Positions 42,401 to 48,250 of a stretch of 64,000 nt of DNA are shown here, in pieces. How positions within the stretch are numbered: the stretch's first letter is position 1; each line of letters opens with the position of its first letter. The notes below the pieces were generated by a model. That model was not told the DNA's origin and ran no database searches. It saw nothing but the letters and a program-made list of their open reading frames with translations. This DNA comes from JAJISG01 sp964347345 (GTDB lineage Archaea > Thermoplasmatota > Thermoplasmata > RBG-16-68-12 > JAJISG01). The DNA lies in assembly GCA_964347345.1 (NCBI GenBank), contig CAYFYB010000003.1, positions 1 to 64,000 of the forward strand, read 5' to 3'. Made by a program: the position numbers and the translations under genes.

Positions 42401-42960
42401 TCCTTGAGTTCGCTTAGGGCTCTCAGGAAGAAGTAGAAGGCGGTGACGACGAAGAAGAGGACCAGGGCATCGTGGTCTCCATTGCTGAGGGGGGTCCTCT
42501 GGATATGCGCGGGAAGGATGGCCAGGAAGAAGGCAGCTACCATTCCCGTCCTCCGGCCGAATATGTCCCTGGCGAGGAAGTAGGTGGGGAAGATGGTCAG
42601 GGCTCCCCAGAAAGCGGTGGAGAAAAGGAAGGTCTGCCAGACTCCTAGCTGGGTGGAACCCTGGAGGGCGCCCACTAGAATGCCCGTCAAGGCCACGCTC
42701 CAGGCGTAAATGGGGGGCCTGGGGTTGTTCATGCCGATGGGGAAGTTGAGCATGGGGTCCGAGACGAGGTGCTTGCCAGTCTTGACGATGTGTTCTATGA
42801 TCCAGCCGTAGTAGTAGGCATCGGACCCGCCCGAGAGGAGGAAGTCCTTGAGGGCCAGGTCATAGACGAAGTAGGATCTGACAAAGAGGGCGAGGGCGAA
42901 TACGCCGGCTAGGATGATGATGAGGTTCAGTCGCTTCCCTTCGGACTTCCCTAGTTCCAA
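36496..42960 (-). CDS. aglB: giant archaeal oligosaccharyltransferase AglB with ~1250-residue repeat extension
   Basis: 2154 residues from TTG 42960. Residues 1-~490 are the multi-TM Stt3/AglB domain with the first acidic motif in GGSDAYYY (~45-52) and the second in NGDHDALV (~160). The WWDYG motif lies at residues 572-576, followed by the usual extracellular globular part to about 900. Beyond that come about nine Carboxypeptidase-regulatory-like/SdrD-B-like beta domains (for example GRVTKQDGAGVAGVPV), two NEW-type domains with RVRNTGNVEDSF and DLTNRGNGDDTY, and a final TM helix with a polyarginine tail. AglB transfers lipid-linked glycans to NxS/T. Typical AglB is 750-1000 residues; this extension is exceptional. 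Confidence 0.92.
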   Translation of the reverse strand: MELGKSEGKRLNLIIILAGVFALALFVRSYFVYDLALKDFLLSGGSDAYYYGWIIEHIVKTGKHLVSDPMLNFPIGMNNPRPPIYAWSVALTGILVGALQGSTQLGVWQTFLFSTAFWGALTIFPTYFLARDIFGRRTGMVAAFFLAILPAHIQRTPLSNGDHDALVLFFVVTAFYFFLRALSELKEKKWVESWFRPRAVYGGLKTLIVENKRPILLSIMSGTSIAVVALTWQGWAYAPVVLIAYFLVQLLVYKVRNQDPLGIILCFTVAMGTAHLLAAPYYISTGFVRTWFDIPLLLFLAAAGLGILFAFFYRLPWMLVIPPIVLGFSGGLAIASIYSPTVAETISTGMGYFVRDKVYETIAEAQPPTFSQAMLSFGWVTSFLSIVGIGGMAIQYARRPRPGYLFALAWIAAAIFMAMSAVRFIFNASPAFAITSAWVTVFIVEKLGFEQVRKAIASTGGSKLTALRKGVKVRHVAGALFIAFFLILPNTWTAVDAAVPFEKKQALDLEIYRSIPEPLRPPTYEEGSLFYFGAFGYNLPLKTRYFPKAWEWLSQQDSSVHPYWNRPAFLSWWDYGFEAIQEGRHPTVADNFQNGYEFAGHFLTAQDENEAIAVLNIRLIQGELWKRGELGEAVRDALEARGIDAGLVHDVLGRPAVYIPLIRADPERFGEWDVRISGINAMIIFLKAVLTEALDVDGQADLYRDLRTATGNSVLYFAVDSRLVPFSGTNTGILYAPVKLTDHRVTELPGGRVIPTDFYRLLADTDQGQFDMDKVPPTARIRNVLIEYQQMFYDSMLYRIFFGLRGSDVGIENEGLPGLSGALQGEIPLQGFLLKHFKMVYRTAYFNPYPPEEVANRTEDWTAINLFDALEIQERIQRGEAEGTVDVTPIASLLQGIVILKYYDGAILRGKVTTEDGKPLAGVMITVQDELRIVHDVVTTDANGHYEAIAPFGSVRVVASVGSLDSRSRIGSDILGERTINITEEQAARLPTDLDGNGRPDYIVDLSFEVKGSSLTGSAYLDLDASSTKGEGEEGPAGLQVNIQHVGTGTSTLVLTESGGGYETVDLLPGSYRITVSREGSVVAETTTSLRLGQIRILDIPVSVSKLSGLVVDEFGTPADGGLVQLVEEATGLQKTVTVNEEGEYLFEDLFAGNYTLDATLGERGSFREKLIIAANSTTTRDMVVRPMAEISGRSFLSFRPTPFITITLHSKGMGTAVTVTTNASGDFSTTIPEGTYYAYSLHFQGGRGYSFLGTLSVEGGEVRKWDVNLEAALRVQGRVTKQDGAGVAGVPVTFEFQGTPFTASSDAEGSFLVYLPAGSYRVWAYDREGLYVSSITLAGSTTLNLPLAAGVPVVGRLFYDLNENGTWDFGEELEGVRIDLVDSDGRRLSVLTGQEGRYEVPLFRDLNYTLVVNERGFLPLQLGPLNPIELSNRALIEMRPEPIRVGGSLATSEGLDLQGVSVLFEPVGQGASLVATTADEEGSFSAEVLPGLYRVVVDAIVGGNEAVRLQNLEEKELRVPLGKVPKAFQMEVVKRVKVEGQLAVAPGPFEGELQFTGPEEVSVSVKGSFSTYLRPGWYTMYATSDVQGRRYTLLTLTNISSPLDLNSTLVEAATLTGTVRVAERIVTRSIPLSFLRDDGAWLNLSTDPSGSYVAALTSGNYIVSLDWRGVDEVDGPPRYVRYSVSQPFALSTGETKQLVLRVSRTLDNATLSGVVLLSGQPVSARVTFEAANVTAMNAATEAIGPFEVSLAPGVYNVYVFRETGKSVNLTRLEVVPYAGNEVSLRLVAGYRVSGVISLEDGSKGKATMGFAREAVANFTTDESGRFEAYLPAGQYSVQARAQRLERGVTVDYATSTLLSLGESTVLNLQLARLRVATVEVEWDASQRGSVAPGGTLVYSVRVRNTGNVEDSFRFAGSPLEWIFDFEPRVVTLPFGQGGLADVTVSITAPETAKVQHDPIFIEVTSTSNATVRDLAVVEIDVLQVRDIALRLAVQPPAMSPEALEYRVDLTNRGNGDDTYTLILVNPQTLATQGWRARLEYQGQTYQEKVEDIRLSADSTGQVTLRLEPVGRVSTTKAILVAYSQQQRDIESLLEVQLSFPSLALPEGDVSLEGKNLRLGPPEFPLYLYGTMAAAAAIVAILLIMRYRRRRRRR

Positions 42961-42984
42961 GAGCCCACCCGAGTGGGTTACTGT

Positions 42985-43004
42985 CAGGAGGCTCCTGTTT
43001 ATCT
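42985..43004 (-). promoter_or_regulatory. aglB promoter with palindrome just downstream of TATA
   Basis: On the minus strand AGATAAAC (43004-42997) serves as TATA. It runs directly into CAGGAGCCTCCTG, a perfect 6+1+6 palindrome at 42985-42997, placed like the palindrome at the ftsZ promoter. A second inverted repeat CCCAC/GTGGG (42964-42977) sits next to the TTG start. Confidence 0.4.
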
Positions 43005-43078
43005 AATTTTGCAGCAGGGCGAGGGAGCTTGGGTCAGCGGCGAAGGGTTTAAGTCTGCAGGGGGGGCTATGTCGCGAG

Positions 43079-43255
43079 ATGAAGCGGGAGCTCATGGAGA
43101 TCCTCTGCTGTCCCGTCTGCAAGGGGGATCTTGAACTCAAGGTGCTCGTGGAAGAGGAGGAGATTCTGGAGGGGGAACTGATTTGCCATCAGTGCGACCA
43201 TGCCTACGAGATAAAGGAGGGCATACCGAACCTTCTGCCTCCGGACCTCAAATGA
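43079..43255 (+). CDS. Trm112-like small zinc protein
   Basis: 58 residues: MKRELMEILCCPVCKGDLEL, then LICHQCDHAYEIKEGIPNLLP. The CPxC and CxxC pairs and the GIPNLLP ending are the Trm112/YcaR pattern. Trm112 proteins activate class I methyltransferases acting on tRNA, rRNA and release factor; which partner is used here is unknown. A TTTAAG element ~30 nt upstream may be its TATA. Its 3' end overlaps the convergent Tsr3 gene by 8 bp. Confidence 0.85.
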   Translation: MKRELMEILCCPVCKGDLELKVLVEEEEILEGELICHQCDHAYEIKEGIPNLLPPDLK

Positions 43256-43766
43256 ACCTGGACTGAGCCCTCACGACCTCCTTGCTGTCGGCAGCCTCCC
43301 TGTACAGGCTCAGGGGCTCAGCGTTGAGCTGCAGGAATGTGGGACCCCACTTGAACTTCGAGAGTAGCTCCGCGGCATGATCTTCATGTCCGAAAATGTA
43401 GAGGGCCGCGGCCAGGGCCTCGACGCTGGAGAGCAGCAGCGGCTTCCCGTAGTTGACGGGGTTCGCAGCGACCAGGAAGGGGAGGGCTCTCTCCCGGCGC
43501 CCAATTACCCTGGGGAAGCTCTCAGACTTCCATGAGGTGTCGAGGACGCAGAGGCCCTTCCTCATCGCCGCGGCCTCGTCCCTTCTTGAGAGAGCTACCT
43601 CCGCCGTGGGATTAAGGACTACAGAACCCCTTGGGAGGGTCTGAACCCGCTTTACCAAGCGAAGCATCCCATGACGGGCGAGCTTCTTAGAAGTGCACCT
43701 CTTAGGGTCGCACTGCTCGGCGTGATAGGCCAGGAGTTCAATCACGGTCTCTTCCCCCGGGACCAC
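43248..43766 (-). CDS. 18S/16S rRNA aminocarboxypropyltransferase Tsr3 (DUF367)
   Basis: 172 residues. The N-terminal AEQCDPKRCTSKKLARHG and the core VLDTSWKS, LPFLVAANPVNYGKP and LSSVEALAAALYIFG are diagnostic of Tsr3. This SPOUT-like enzyme adds the acp group to a hypermodified uridine of small-subunit rRNA using S-adenosylmethionine. It converges on the Trm112-like gene, another ribosome/tRNA-modification factor. Length matches archaeal Tsr3. Confidence 0.92.
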   Translation of the reverse strand: MVPGEETVIELLAYHAEQCDPKRCTSKKLARHGMLRLVKRVQTLPRGSVVLNPTAEVALSRRDEAAAMRKGLCVLDTSWKSESFPRVIGRRERALPFLVAANPVNYGKPLLLSSVEALAAALYIFGHEDHAAELLSKFKWGPTFLQLNAEPLSLYREAADSKEVVRAQSRFI

Positions 43767-43793
43767 AAGGAATAAGACATACGCAGTTCATAG

Positions 43794-43864
43794 CTTAAGG
43801 GCCACCGTGATGACAGTACCGACGCTGACCTTGATGAGTGATGGGCGATCTGAGTGGCCTTAAG
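43794..43864 (+). ncRNA. C/D box guide sRNA (2'-O-methylation)
   Basis: All four boxes are present in order: C GTGATGA (43807-43813), D' CTGA (43825-43828), C' TGATGA (43832-43837) and D CTGA (43850-43853). Guides are 11 nt (CAGTACCGACG) and 12 nt (GTGATGGGCGAT), and the D'-C' spacer is 3 nt, normal archaeal values. The ends form a terminal stem: CTTAAGGGCCAC on the 5' side with GTGGCCTTAAG on the 3' side. A TATA-like GAATAAGA (~43770) precedes it. Predicted targets are RNAs with CGUCGGUACUG and AUCGCCCAUCAC. Confidence 0.85.
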
Positions 43865-43915
43865 CATCCAGACCATCTCAAGGCCTAGAGAAGTCTCGCA
43901 CCAAAGTACTTCTGG

Positions 43916-43955
43916 AAAAAAGAAAAAAAGGGGAGATGGGCGGATTTAACCGCCC
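43916..43955 (-). terminator. hairpin plus T-tract terminator of the pilin-like gene
   Basis: Just after the minus-strand stop, GGGCGG (minus strand) pairs with CCGCCC around a 6-nt TTAAAT loop (43938-43955). It is followed on the minus strand by CTCCCC and runs of T interrupted by a single C (43916-43930). Confidence 0.75.
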
Positions 43956-43958
43956 AAT

Positions 43959-44417
43959 CTACTGCAGTTTCCCGGTGTTCAGTATCCCGTTGTCGTCTAC
44001 GATATCGTATGACGAACCCGATGGGTAGGTGGAGACGCTCAGCAGCACTGAGTCCCCTGCCTGTATCGTTGTTGCCGTTGCATCTGCCTGCACGTACTGG
44101 GCGCCCCCGCTCAGAGAGCTTAGGGCTGTCTTCGACATTGCGACGGTTCCGTTCGCGTAGTATACGACTAGGTAGACGGTTGCTGGGGTCTTACCTGTCG
44201 GAACCTTCGAGAAGGTTAGCTTCCAGTTGGTTCCGTCGGGTGTCTTCGATACCGAGACTCCCATTGCTTCAGGCGTGCCTCCGGGACCAGTGACCAGCCC
44301 TGATACCATCACGTACAGGACTGCCGCCAGGACGACAGTGATGGCCACCATGAGGATGGTAGCAATCACTGGCGACACCGCGGTCCGATCCCTTCGGATC
44401 GCCCCAATTGTTCTCAA
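43959..44417 (-). CDS. type IV pilin/archaellin-like protein
   Basis: 152 residues. A short basic leader (RTIGAIRRDRTAVSPVIATIL) runs into a long hydrophobic helix (VAITVVLAAVLYVMVSGLV), the class III signal of archaeal type IV pilins (SPVI motif; processed by PibD-type peptidase). A compact, Ser/Thr-rich beta domain follows, with an NGT sequon. Start TTG 44417 is fixed by AGGAGG at 44425-44430, 7 nt away. It stands alone, without motor or platform genes, but next to a KaiC-like pair. It has its own hairpin 5' UTR and a strong terminator, suggesting high, independent expression. Confidence 0.85.
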   Translation of the reverse strand: MRTIGAIRRDRTAVSPVIATILMVAITVVLAAVLYVMVSGLVTGPGGTPEAMGVSVSKTPDGTNWKLTFSKVPTGKTPATVYLVVYYANGTVAMSKTALSSLSGGAQYVQADATATTIQAGDSVLLSVSTYPSGSSYDIVDDNGILNTGKLQ

Positions 44418-44424
44418 GTTCTGT

Positions 44425-44480
44425 CCTCCTGTAGGTTTCCCTACAGCCTCGAGCTTCCCGTTAAAGACCAGATAAACCCT
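44425..44480 (-). promoter_or_regulatory. pilin 5' region: TATA, GAAA-tetraloop hairpin and strong SD
   Basis: On the minus strand, GGGTTTATCTG (~44470-44480) is a TATA candidate. The 5' UTR then folds as CTGTAGG-GAAA-CCTACAG (44446-44429), a perfect 7-bp stem with a GNRA loop. Its last bases overlap the AGGAGG ribosome-binding site (44430-44425). Confidence 0.6.
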
Positions 44481-44509
44481 TCCTCACGATTCTCAGCAGT
44501 GGTATTCGC

Positions 44510-45076
44510 TTACCCGGTGAAGATGATGGAATCATCACACACCAGGTGGAGGATGTTCCCGATCTCCTCCGTGGCGTACTCTTCCATGGAGAGAATGATG
44601 GTGTAGGCGTTCCTGGACCTCAGATGGTTGATGAGGATGTGGAGGAACTCCGACAGTATCTTGTGGCTGTTGTGGATGGCCAGGGAGTTGATCGAATCCA
44701 GGATGACCACGCAATCCGTCCCCTTGAGCTTCCGGAGGAGGAATTCAACCTTGAGCATCAGGTTCTCGAGCATGGTGGGGCTCTCCACGCACACAGCCCT
44801 ATCATGCTTCTCGCCGATGCCCATCATCATGCTGGCGACGCAGTCGACGAAGTAGGTTTTCTCCAGATCCACGTCCAGCCCCTCCAGGGCATTGATGATG
44901 GACTTGGAGGGTATGGTGGCGGTGACGTAGATGGAGTGAAGCCCTTTCCTGGGGGCAAATATATCCACTAGGGATCTGACGGCGTCGAAGTAGTGCTCGG
45001 CCCCCACCTGCAGGGCTATGGCCGAGGCAGCAGGCATCTCCAGCAGCTTTCCTATGCTGTCCATCGCCACTGCCAC
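44510..45076 (-). CDS. KaiC/RecA-like protein lacking the P-loop
   Basis: 188 residues from GTG 45076 (or ATG 45064). The Walker B-type strand CVVILDSINSLAIHN and the overall order of strands match the KaiC-like fold, but where Walker A should be (YVTATIPSKSII) there is no GxxxxGK[ST]. It begins directly after the stop of an intact KaiC-like ATPase, so the two form a two-gene unit, probably an active/inactive pair. Comparable to archaeal P-loop-less RecA-like regulatory proteins. Location beside a pilin gene is suggestive, given that archaellum ArlH is a KaiC relative. Confidence 0.72.
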   Translation of the reverse strand: MAVAMDSIGKLLEMPAASAIALQVGAEHYFDAVRSLVDIFAPRKGLHSIYVTATIPSKSIINALEGLDVDLEKTYFVDCVASMMMGIGEKHDRAVCVESPTMLENLMLKVEFLLRKLKGTDCVVILDSINSLAIHNSHKILSEFLHILINHLRSRNAYTIILSMEEYATEEIGNILHLVCDDSIIFTG

Positions 45077-45826
45077 TCAACCACCTCCCTTTAGAAGGGG
45101 CGCCATGAGGACGCCGCAGGAGGTAAGATCCAGGATGTACTTGGCTCTGGAGTGGGTAGTGCCTCTCATCTTCACTACCTGTAGGGTTCTGAGCAGGTCC
45201 CCCCTTCTCTCCTGGTTTCCCAGCATGACCACGCCGTCCACCACTGCCTCCTCCACGCCATACGGGGAATAGAGGGTCGATCCTGCGGGGACCTCTGAGA
45301 CGAGGATAGCTGTGCAGTCCTCCTTGGCCAAGGCATGGCTCAACTCCTTTATGAAGTCCCGGATCCTGTCCTCAGTGGAGAGCCTGGCGCAGATGGAGGT
45401 TATGGAGTCTACGACGAGTCTCTTAGCCTCCTTCTTCTTGACGGCGTCAATGATAGCCTTCAGAAGGGCCTTGGCCTCTTTGGGTTCGATTTCCGACCCT
45501 TCCACGCCAGCAGCCTTGTAGAGTTCGTGGAGGCCGAGGAATTCCACCTTCCCCTCCTTCAGCAGGGCGGGATCGAAGAACTCGTAGGGAATCATGTTCC
45601 CCATGAGCTTCTCAGGAGTCTCCGTCGCGGCAATGAAGAGGCCAACCTCTCCATCCTGGGCCCCATGGAGTATGAACTCGAGGCTGAGGGAGGTCTTTCC
45701 CGTGCCGCATGTCCCCGTCACCAGGGTCGTATTTCCCCGCGGGATGCCCCCGTCCAAAATGCTGTCTAGGCCGTCTATGCCCGTTAGGCACCTCTCCCTC
45801 TCAGAAGCCTCCACGGCCTTAGACAC
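45077..45826 (-). CDS. KaiC-like ATPase
   Basis: 249 residues: CLTGIDGLDSILDGGIPRGNTTLV, Walker A GTCGTGKT near residue 40, EFILHG, and Walker B-type RLVVDSITSI. Paired with the P-loop-less homologue that starts at its stop codon. Later KMRGTTHSRAKY is the usual KaiC-family basic/His segment. Similar to, but clearly distinct from, the tandem pair at 810-2627. Role unknown; probably a nucleotide-dependent switch. Confidence 0.87.
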   Translation of the reverse strand: MSKAVEASERERCLTGIDGLDSILDGGIPRGNTTLVTGTCGTGKTSLSLEFILHGAQDGEVGLFIAATETPEKLMGNMIPYEFFDPALLKEGKVEFLGLHELYKAAGVEGSEIEPKEAKALLKAIIDAVKKKEAKRLVVDSITSICARLSTEDRIRDFIKELSHALAKEDCTAILVSEVPAGSTLYSPYGVEEAVVDGVVMLGNQERRGDLLRTLQVVKMRGTTHSRAKYILDLTSCGVLMAPLLKGGG

Positions 45827-45985
45827 GAGTCTACTATGCTGGAGGGCCGCTTATCATGCTTTTCTCTTCGTTATCAATGAGGATTTCGAACGTCTCCCAG
45901 CGCCCTCCTTCCGGACTATTGCACCTGCGAAGCCGCGCTTCCCCGGGAACAAAGCTTTATCGTCGCCCGACTCATGGAAGCCCAT

Positions 45986-47284
45986 ATGCTGGAGAGGCCA
46001 GTGCTGCAGGTGGCCCTGGACTTCATGCACCTCAAGAGGGCTCTTCAAGCCGCCAAAGAGGCGGTTGAGGGCGGGGCCGATTGGCTCGAGGCAGGCACGC
46101 CCCTCATCAAGAGCGAGGGGATTGAGGCGGTCAGGGCGTTGAAGCGCGCTTTTCCCGATAGGGTCATCGTGGCCGACCTCAAGACCATGGACACCGGGGC
46201 CTTCGAGGTGGAGATCGCCGCCAAGGCTGGGGCCGAAGTGATCTCTGTGATGGTGGTTACGGACGATGCCACAGTCCTGGAAGCTGTGAAGGCGGCCAGG
46301 AGGTATGGCGCCAAGATAATGGGGGACCTTATGGCGGTCCGAGACAAGGCAAAGAGGGCCAAGGAGGTGGAGGCCCTGGGGGTGGACTACCTCTGCCATC
46401 ACGTGAGCATCGACGAGCAGATGATTGCCAGGACTCCCATGGCGGAGCTGAAGGCCCTCGCCAAGGCGGTGAGCATACCCATCGCAGTGGCCGGTGGCCT
46501 GAACTCGGAGACGGTGGCTCAGGCCCTGGATGCCGGGGCCAGCATCATAATCGTCGGTGGCGCCATCATAAAGGAGCCTGCTGTCACCCAGGCGACGGCC
46601 ACCATCCGGAAGGCCATTGAGGAGAAGAAGGCCATCAGTACGAAGCTCTACAAGAAGTACGGGCAGGAGGAGCTGTACGAGGCCTTCATGAAGGTCTCGA
46701 CGCCCAACATCGCTGATGCGATGCAGAAGAGAGGACCCATGGAGGGTATCATACCTCGGATAAACCGGGGCACGAAGATGGTGGGAAGGGCTCTCACGGT
46801 GAAGACCGCCGACGGGGACTGGGCGAAGCCCGTCGAAGCCATAGACAAGGCTACCAAGGGCACGGTCATCGTTGTAGACGCCGGAGGCGGCAAGACGGCG
46901 GTCTGGGGCGAGCTCGCATCATGGAGCTGCAAGGTGAAGGGCGTCGCTGGCATCGTCATCGACGGAGCTGCGAGGGACATCGATACGATATTGGACATCG
47001 ATTTCCCTGTCTTCGCCCGCTGGCTGGTGCCCCACGCTGGTGAGCCCAAGGGCCACGGTGAGATCGGCCCAGAGATCGTCTGTGGAGGCCAGCGAGTTCG
47101 CACCGGAGACTGGATTGTCGGGGATGAGACGGGCGTGACCGTCATTCCCCAGGAGATGGCCGTGGAGATGGCCAACCGGGCCCTGGACGTCCTCGAGAGG
47201 GAGAACAGGATACGGGAGGAGATCAAGAGGGGTGGGACCCTCTCCAGCGTCCTTGAGCTGGAGAAGTGGGAGAAGGTGGGCTAG
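45986..47284 (+). CDS. 3-hexulose-6-phosphate synthase fused to RraA-like domain
   Basis: 432 residues from ATG 45986; ATG 45974 is four codons earlier but too close to the TATA (GCTTTAT, ~45954). The N-terminal half is the OMP-decarboxylase-like HPS barrel: PVLQVALDFMHLKRALQAA, WLEAGTPLIKSEG, VIVADLKTMDTG and GGLNSETVAQALDAGASIIIVGGAI. The C-terminal ~200 residues, from FMKVSTPNIADAM, are an RraA-like domain with GDWIVGDETGV. In archaea this fusion belongs to the reverse ribulose-monophosphate route making ribulose-5-phosphate from fructose-6-phosphate, releasing formaldehyde. That could feed the ribB and purine genes seen here. Confidence 0.93.
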   Translation: MLERPVLQVALDFMHLKRALQAAKEAVEGGADWLEAGTPLIKSEGIEAVRALKRAFPDRVIVADLKTMDTGAFEVEIAAKAGAEVISVMVVTDDATVLEAVKAARRYGAKIMGDLMAVRDKAKRAKEVEALGVDYLCHHVSIDEQMIARTPMAELKALAKAVSIPIAVAGGLNSETVAQALDAGASIIIVGGAIIKEPAVTQATATIRKAIEEKKAISTKLYKKYGQEELYEAFMKVSTPNIADAMQKRGPMEGIIPRINRGTKMVGRALTVKTADGDWAKPVEAIDKATKGTVIVVDAGGGKTAVWGELASWSCKVKGVAGIVIDGAARDIDTILDIDFPVFARWLVPHAGEPKGHGEIGPEIVCGGQRVRTGDWIVGDETGVTVIPQEMAVEMANRALDVLERENRIREEIKRGGTLSSVLELEKWEKVG

Positions 47285-47958
47285 AACCGACTCAGAACCC
47301 CAAATAATACTGTCACCACGAGGAGTGCGCCGTTGGCGCCAAACAAGGCGATGTACACTCGTCGATCCCACCGTAGAACCTTTGAACCGTCGAGGGGAGG
47401 GAGGGGGAGCATGTTGAAGACACCTAGGAGGAGGTTCACGAAGGCAACGAATCCCACGAGCCGAAGGACCGTCATCCCCGTTGAGATAGGAGCATTGATG
47501 CCGAAAACGAGGAGTAAGAACCATAGAGCCAGAACAGGACCGCCGAGAATCAGATTCACGAGAGGTCCGGCCGCGCTGACCTTGCCGTACTGTCTCAGTG
47601 TCAACTGCCCCTCGATGCGAACAGCTCCTGGCGCAGCGAAAAGGAAGCCGAAGAGGGAGGTAATGAGGGCGAGGACGAGCCCGTACATCCATGCTCGGAA
47701 TTCGGCCCAGCAACCATAACGCTGGGCTGTGACCTTGTGTCCTAGCTCGTGGAGGAGAAAGCCCGTGGGGACTGCAATGGCGGCTAGAAGTAGGTTTCCG
47801 ATGAAGAACGTCGGGAAGCTTGTTACACCCTGGAGGCCTTGGGTGAAGGCAATGCTGAAGGCAATTATGAGGACCGCTAGAGCCAGCAAGATATGTCGGA
47901 GTTCCGTGCTGCTGAACCTAATCCCTCTCCGGACTGGAGGATAGCCGTACCAGCTCAT
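47281..47958 (-). CDS. site-2 protease family (M50) membrane metalloprotease
   Basis: 225 residues, about six TM segments. The zinc motif HELGH is near residue 70 (GFLLHELGHKVTAQRYG), and the third ligand region MLPLPPLDGSKVL is near residue 190, equivalent to the NPDG motif of S2P proteases. Such enzymes cleave substrates within the membrane. It overlaps the convergent HPS-RraA stop by 4 bp. No anti-sigma-like partner exists in archaea, so the substrate is open. Confidence 0.87.
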   Translation of the reverse strand: MSWYGYPPVRRGIRFSSTELRHILLALAVLIIAFSIAFTQGLQGVTSFPTFFIGNLLLAAIAVPTGFLLHELGHKVTAQRYGCWAEFRAWMYGLVLALITSLFGFLFAAPGAVRIEGQLTLRQYGKVSAAGPLVNLILGGPVLALWFLLLVFGINAPISTGMTVLRLVGFVAFVNLLLGVFNMLPLPPLDGSKVLRWDRRVYIALFGANGALLVVTVLFGVLSRF

Positions 47959-48172
47959 CGGGCCATCTAGAGTCCGGGCGTATTTTTAGTTTGGCCCACT
48001 GAAGAGAGCGTTCTGCTTACGGTCTGCTGAAGGAAACGAGTAGGCACATGCTAGAAAAAGGGCGGGTATTTACCATAGCGCGCACCTTAGAGGAAAAGGT
48101 TTAAATCGAGGTCCTCCTTCATTGGAGGAACTGCGTTCCCCTAATATAGGACGAGAAAGTAGGGAGGCTGCC

Positions 48173-48238
48173 ATGGGGGCTGAAGCAGGAATCTGGGGGT
48201 TGGAGGGAGATTCACCAGCTTACCCATGCTATATTTGA
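48173..48238 (+). CDS. possible 21-residue upstream peptide before the radical SAM gene
   Basis: ATG 48173 follows GGGAGG at a 5-nt spacing and runs 21 codons to TGA 48236-48238, 12 nt before the radical SAM start. The peptide is MGAEAGIWGLEGDSPAYPCYI. It lies downstream of a TATA (GTTTAAAT, 48099-48106), so it should be in the transcript. A leader peptide or small substrate is possible, but chance cannot be excluded at this length. Confidence 0.25.
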   Translation: MGAEAGIWGLEGDSPAYPCYI

Positions 48239-48250
48239 GGGAGGAGTGGG

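Noticed and set aside
48112..48129. Inverted repeat TCCTCC/GGAGGA as an operator of the radical SAM gene
   Set aside because: The arms are purine/pyrimidine runs of the kind that arise by chance in this composition, and there is no second supporting feature.
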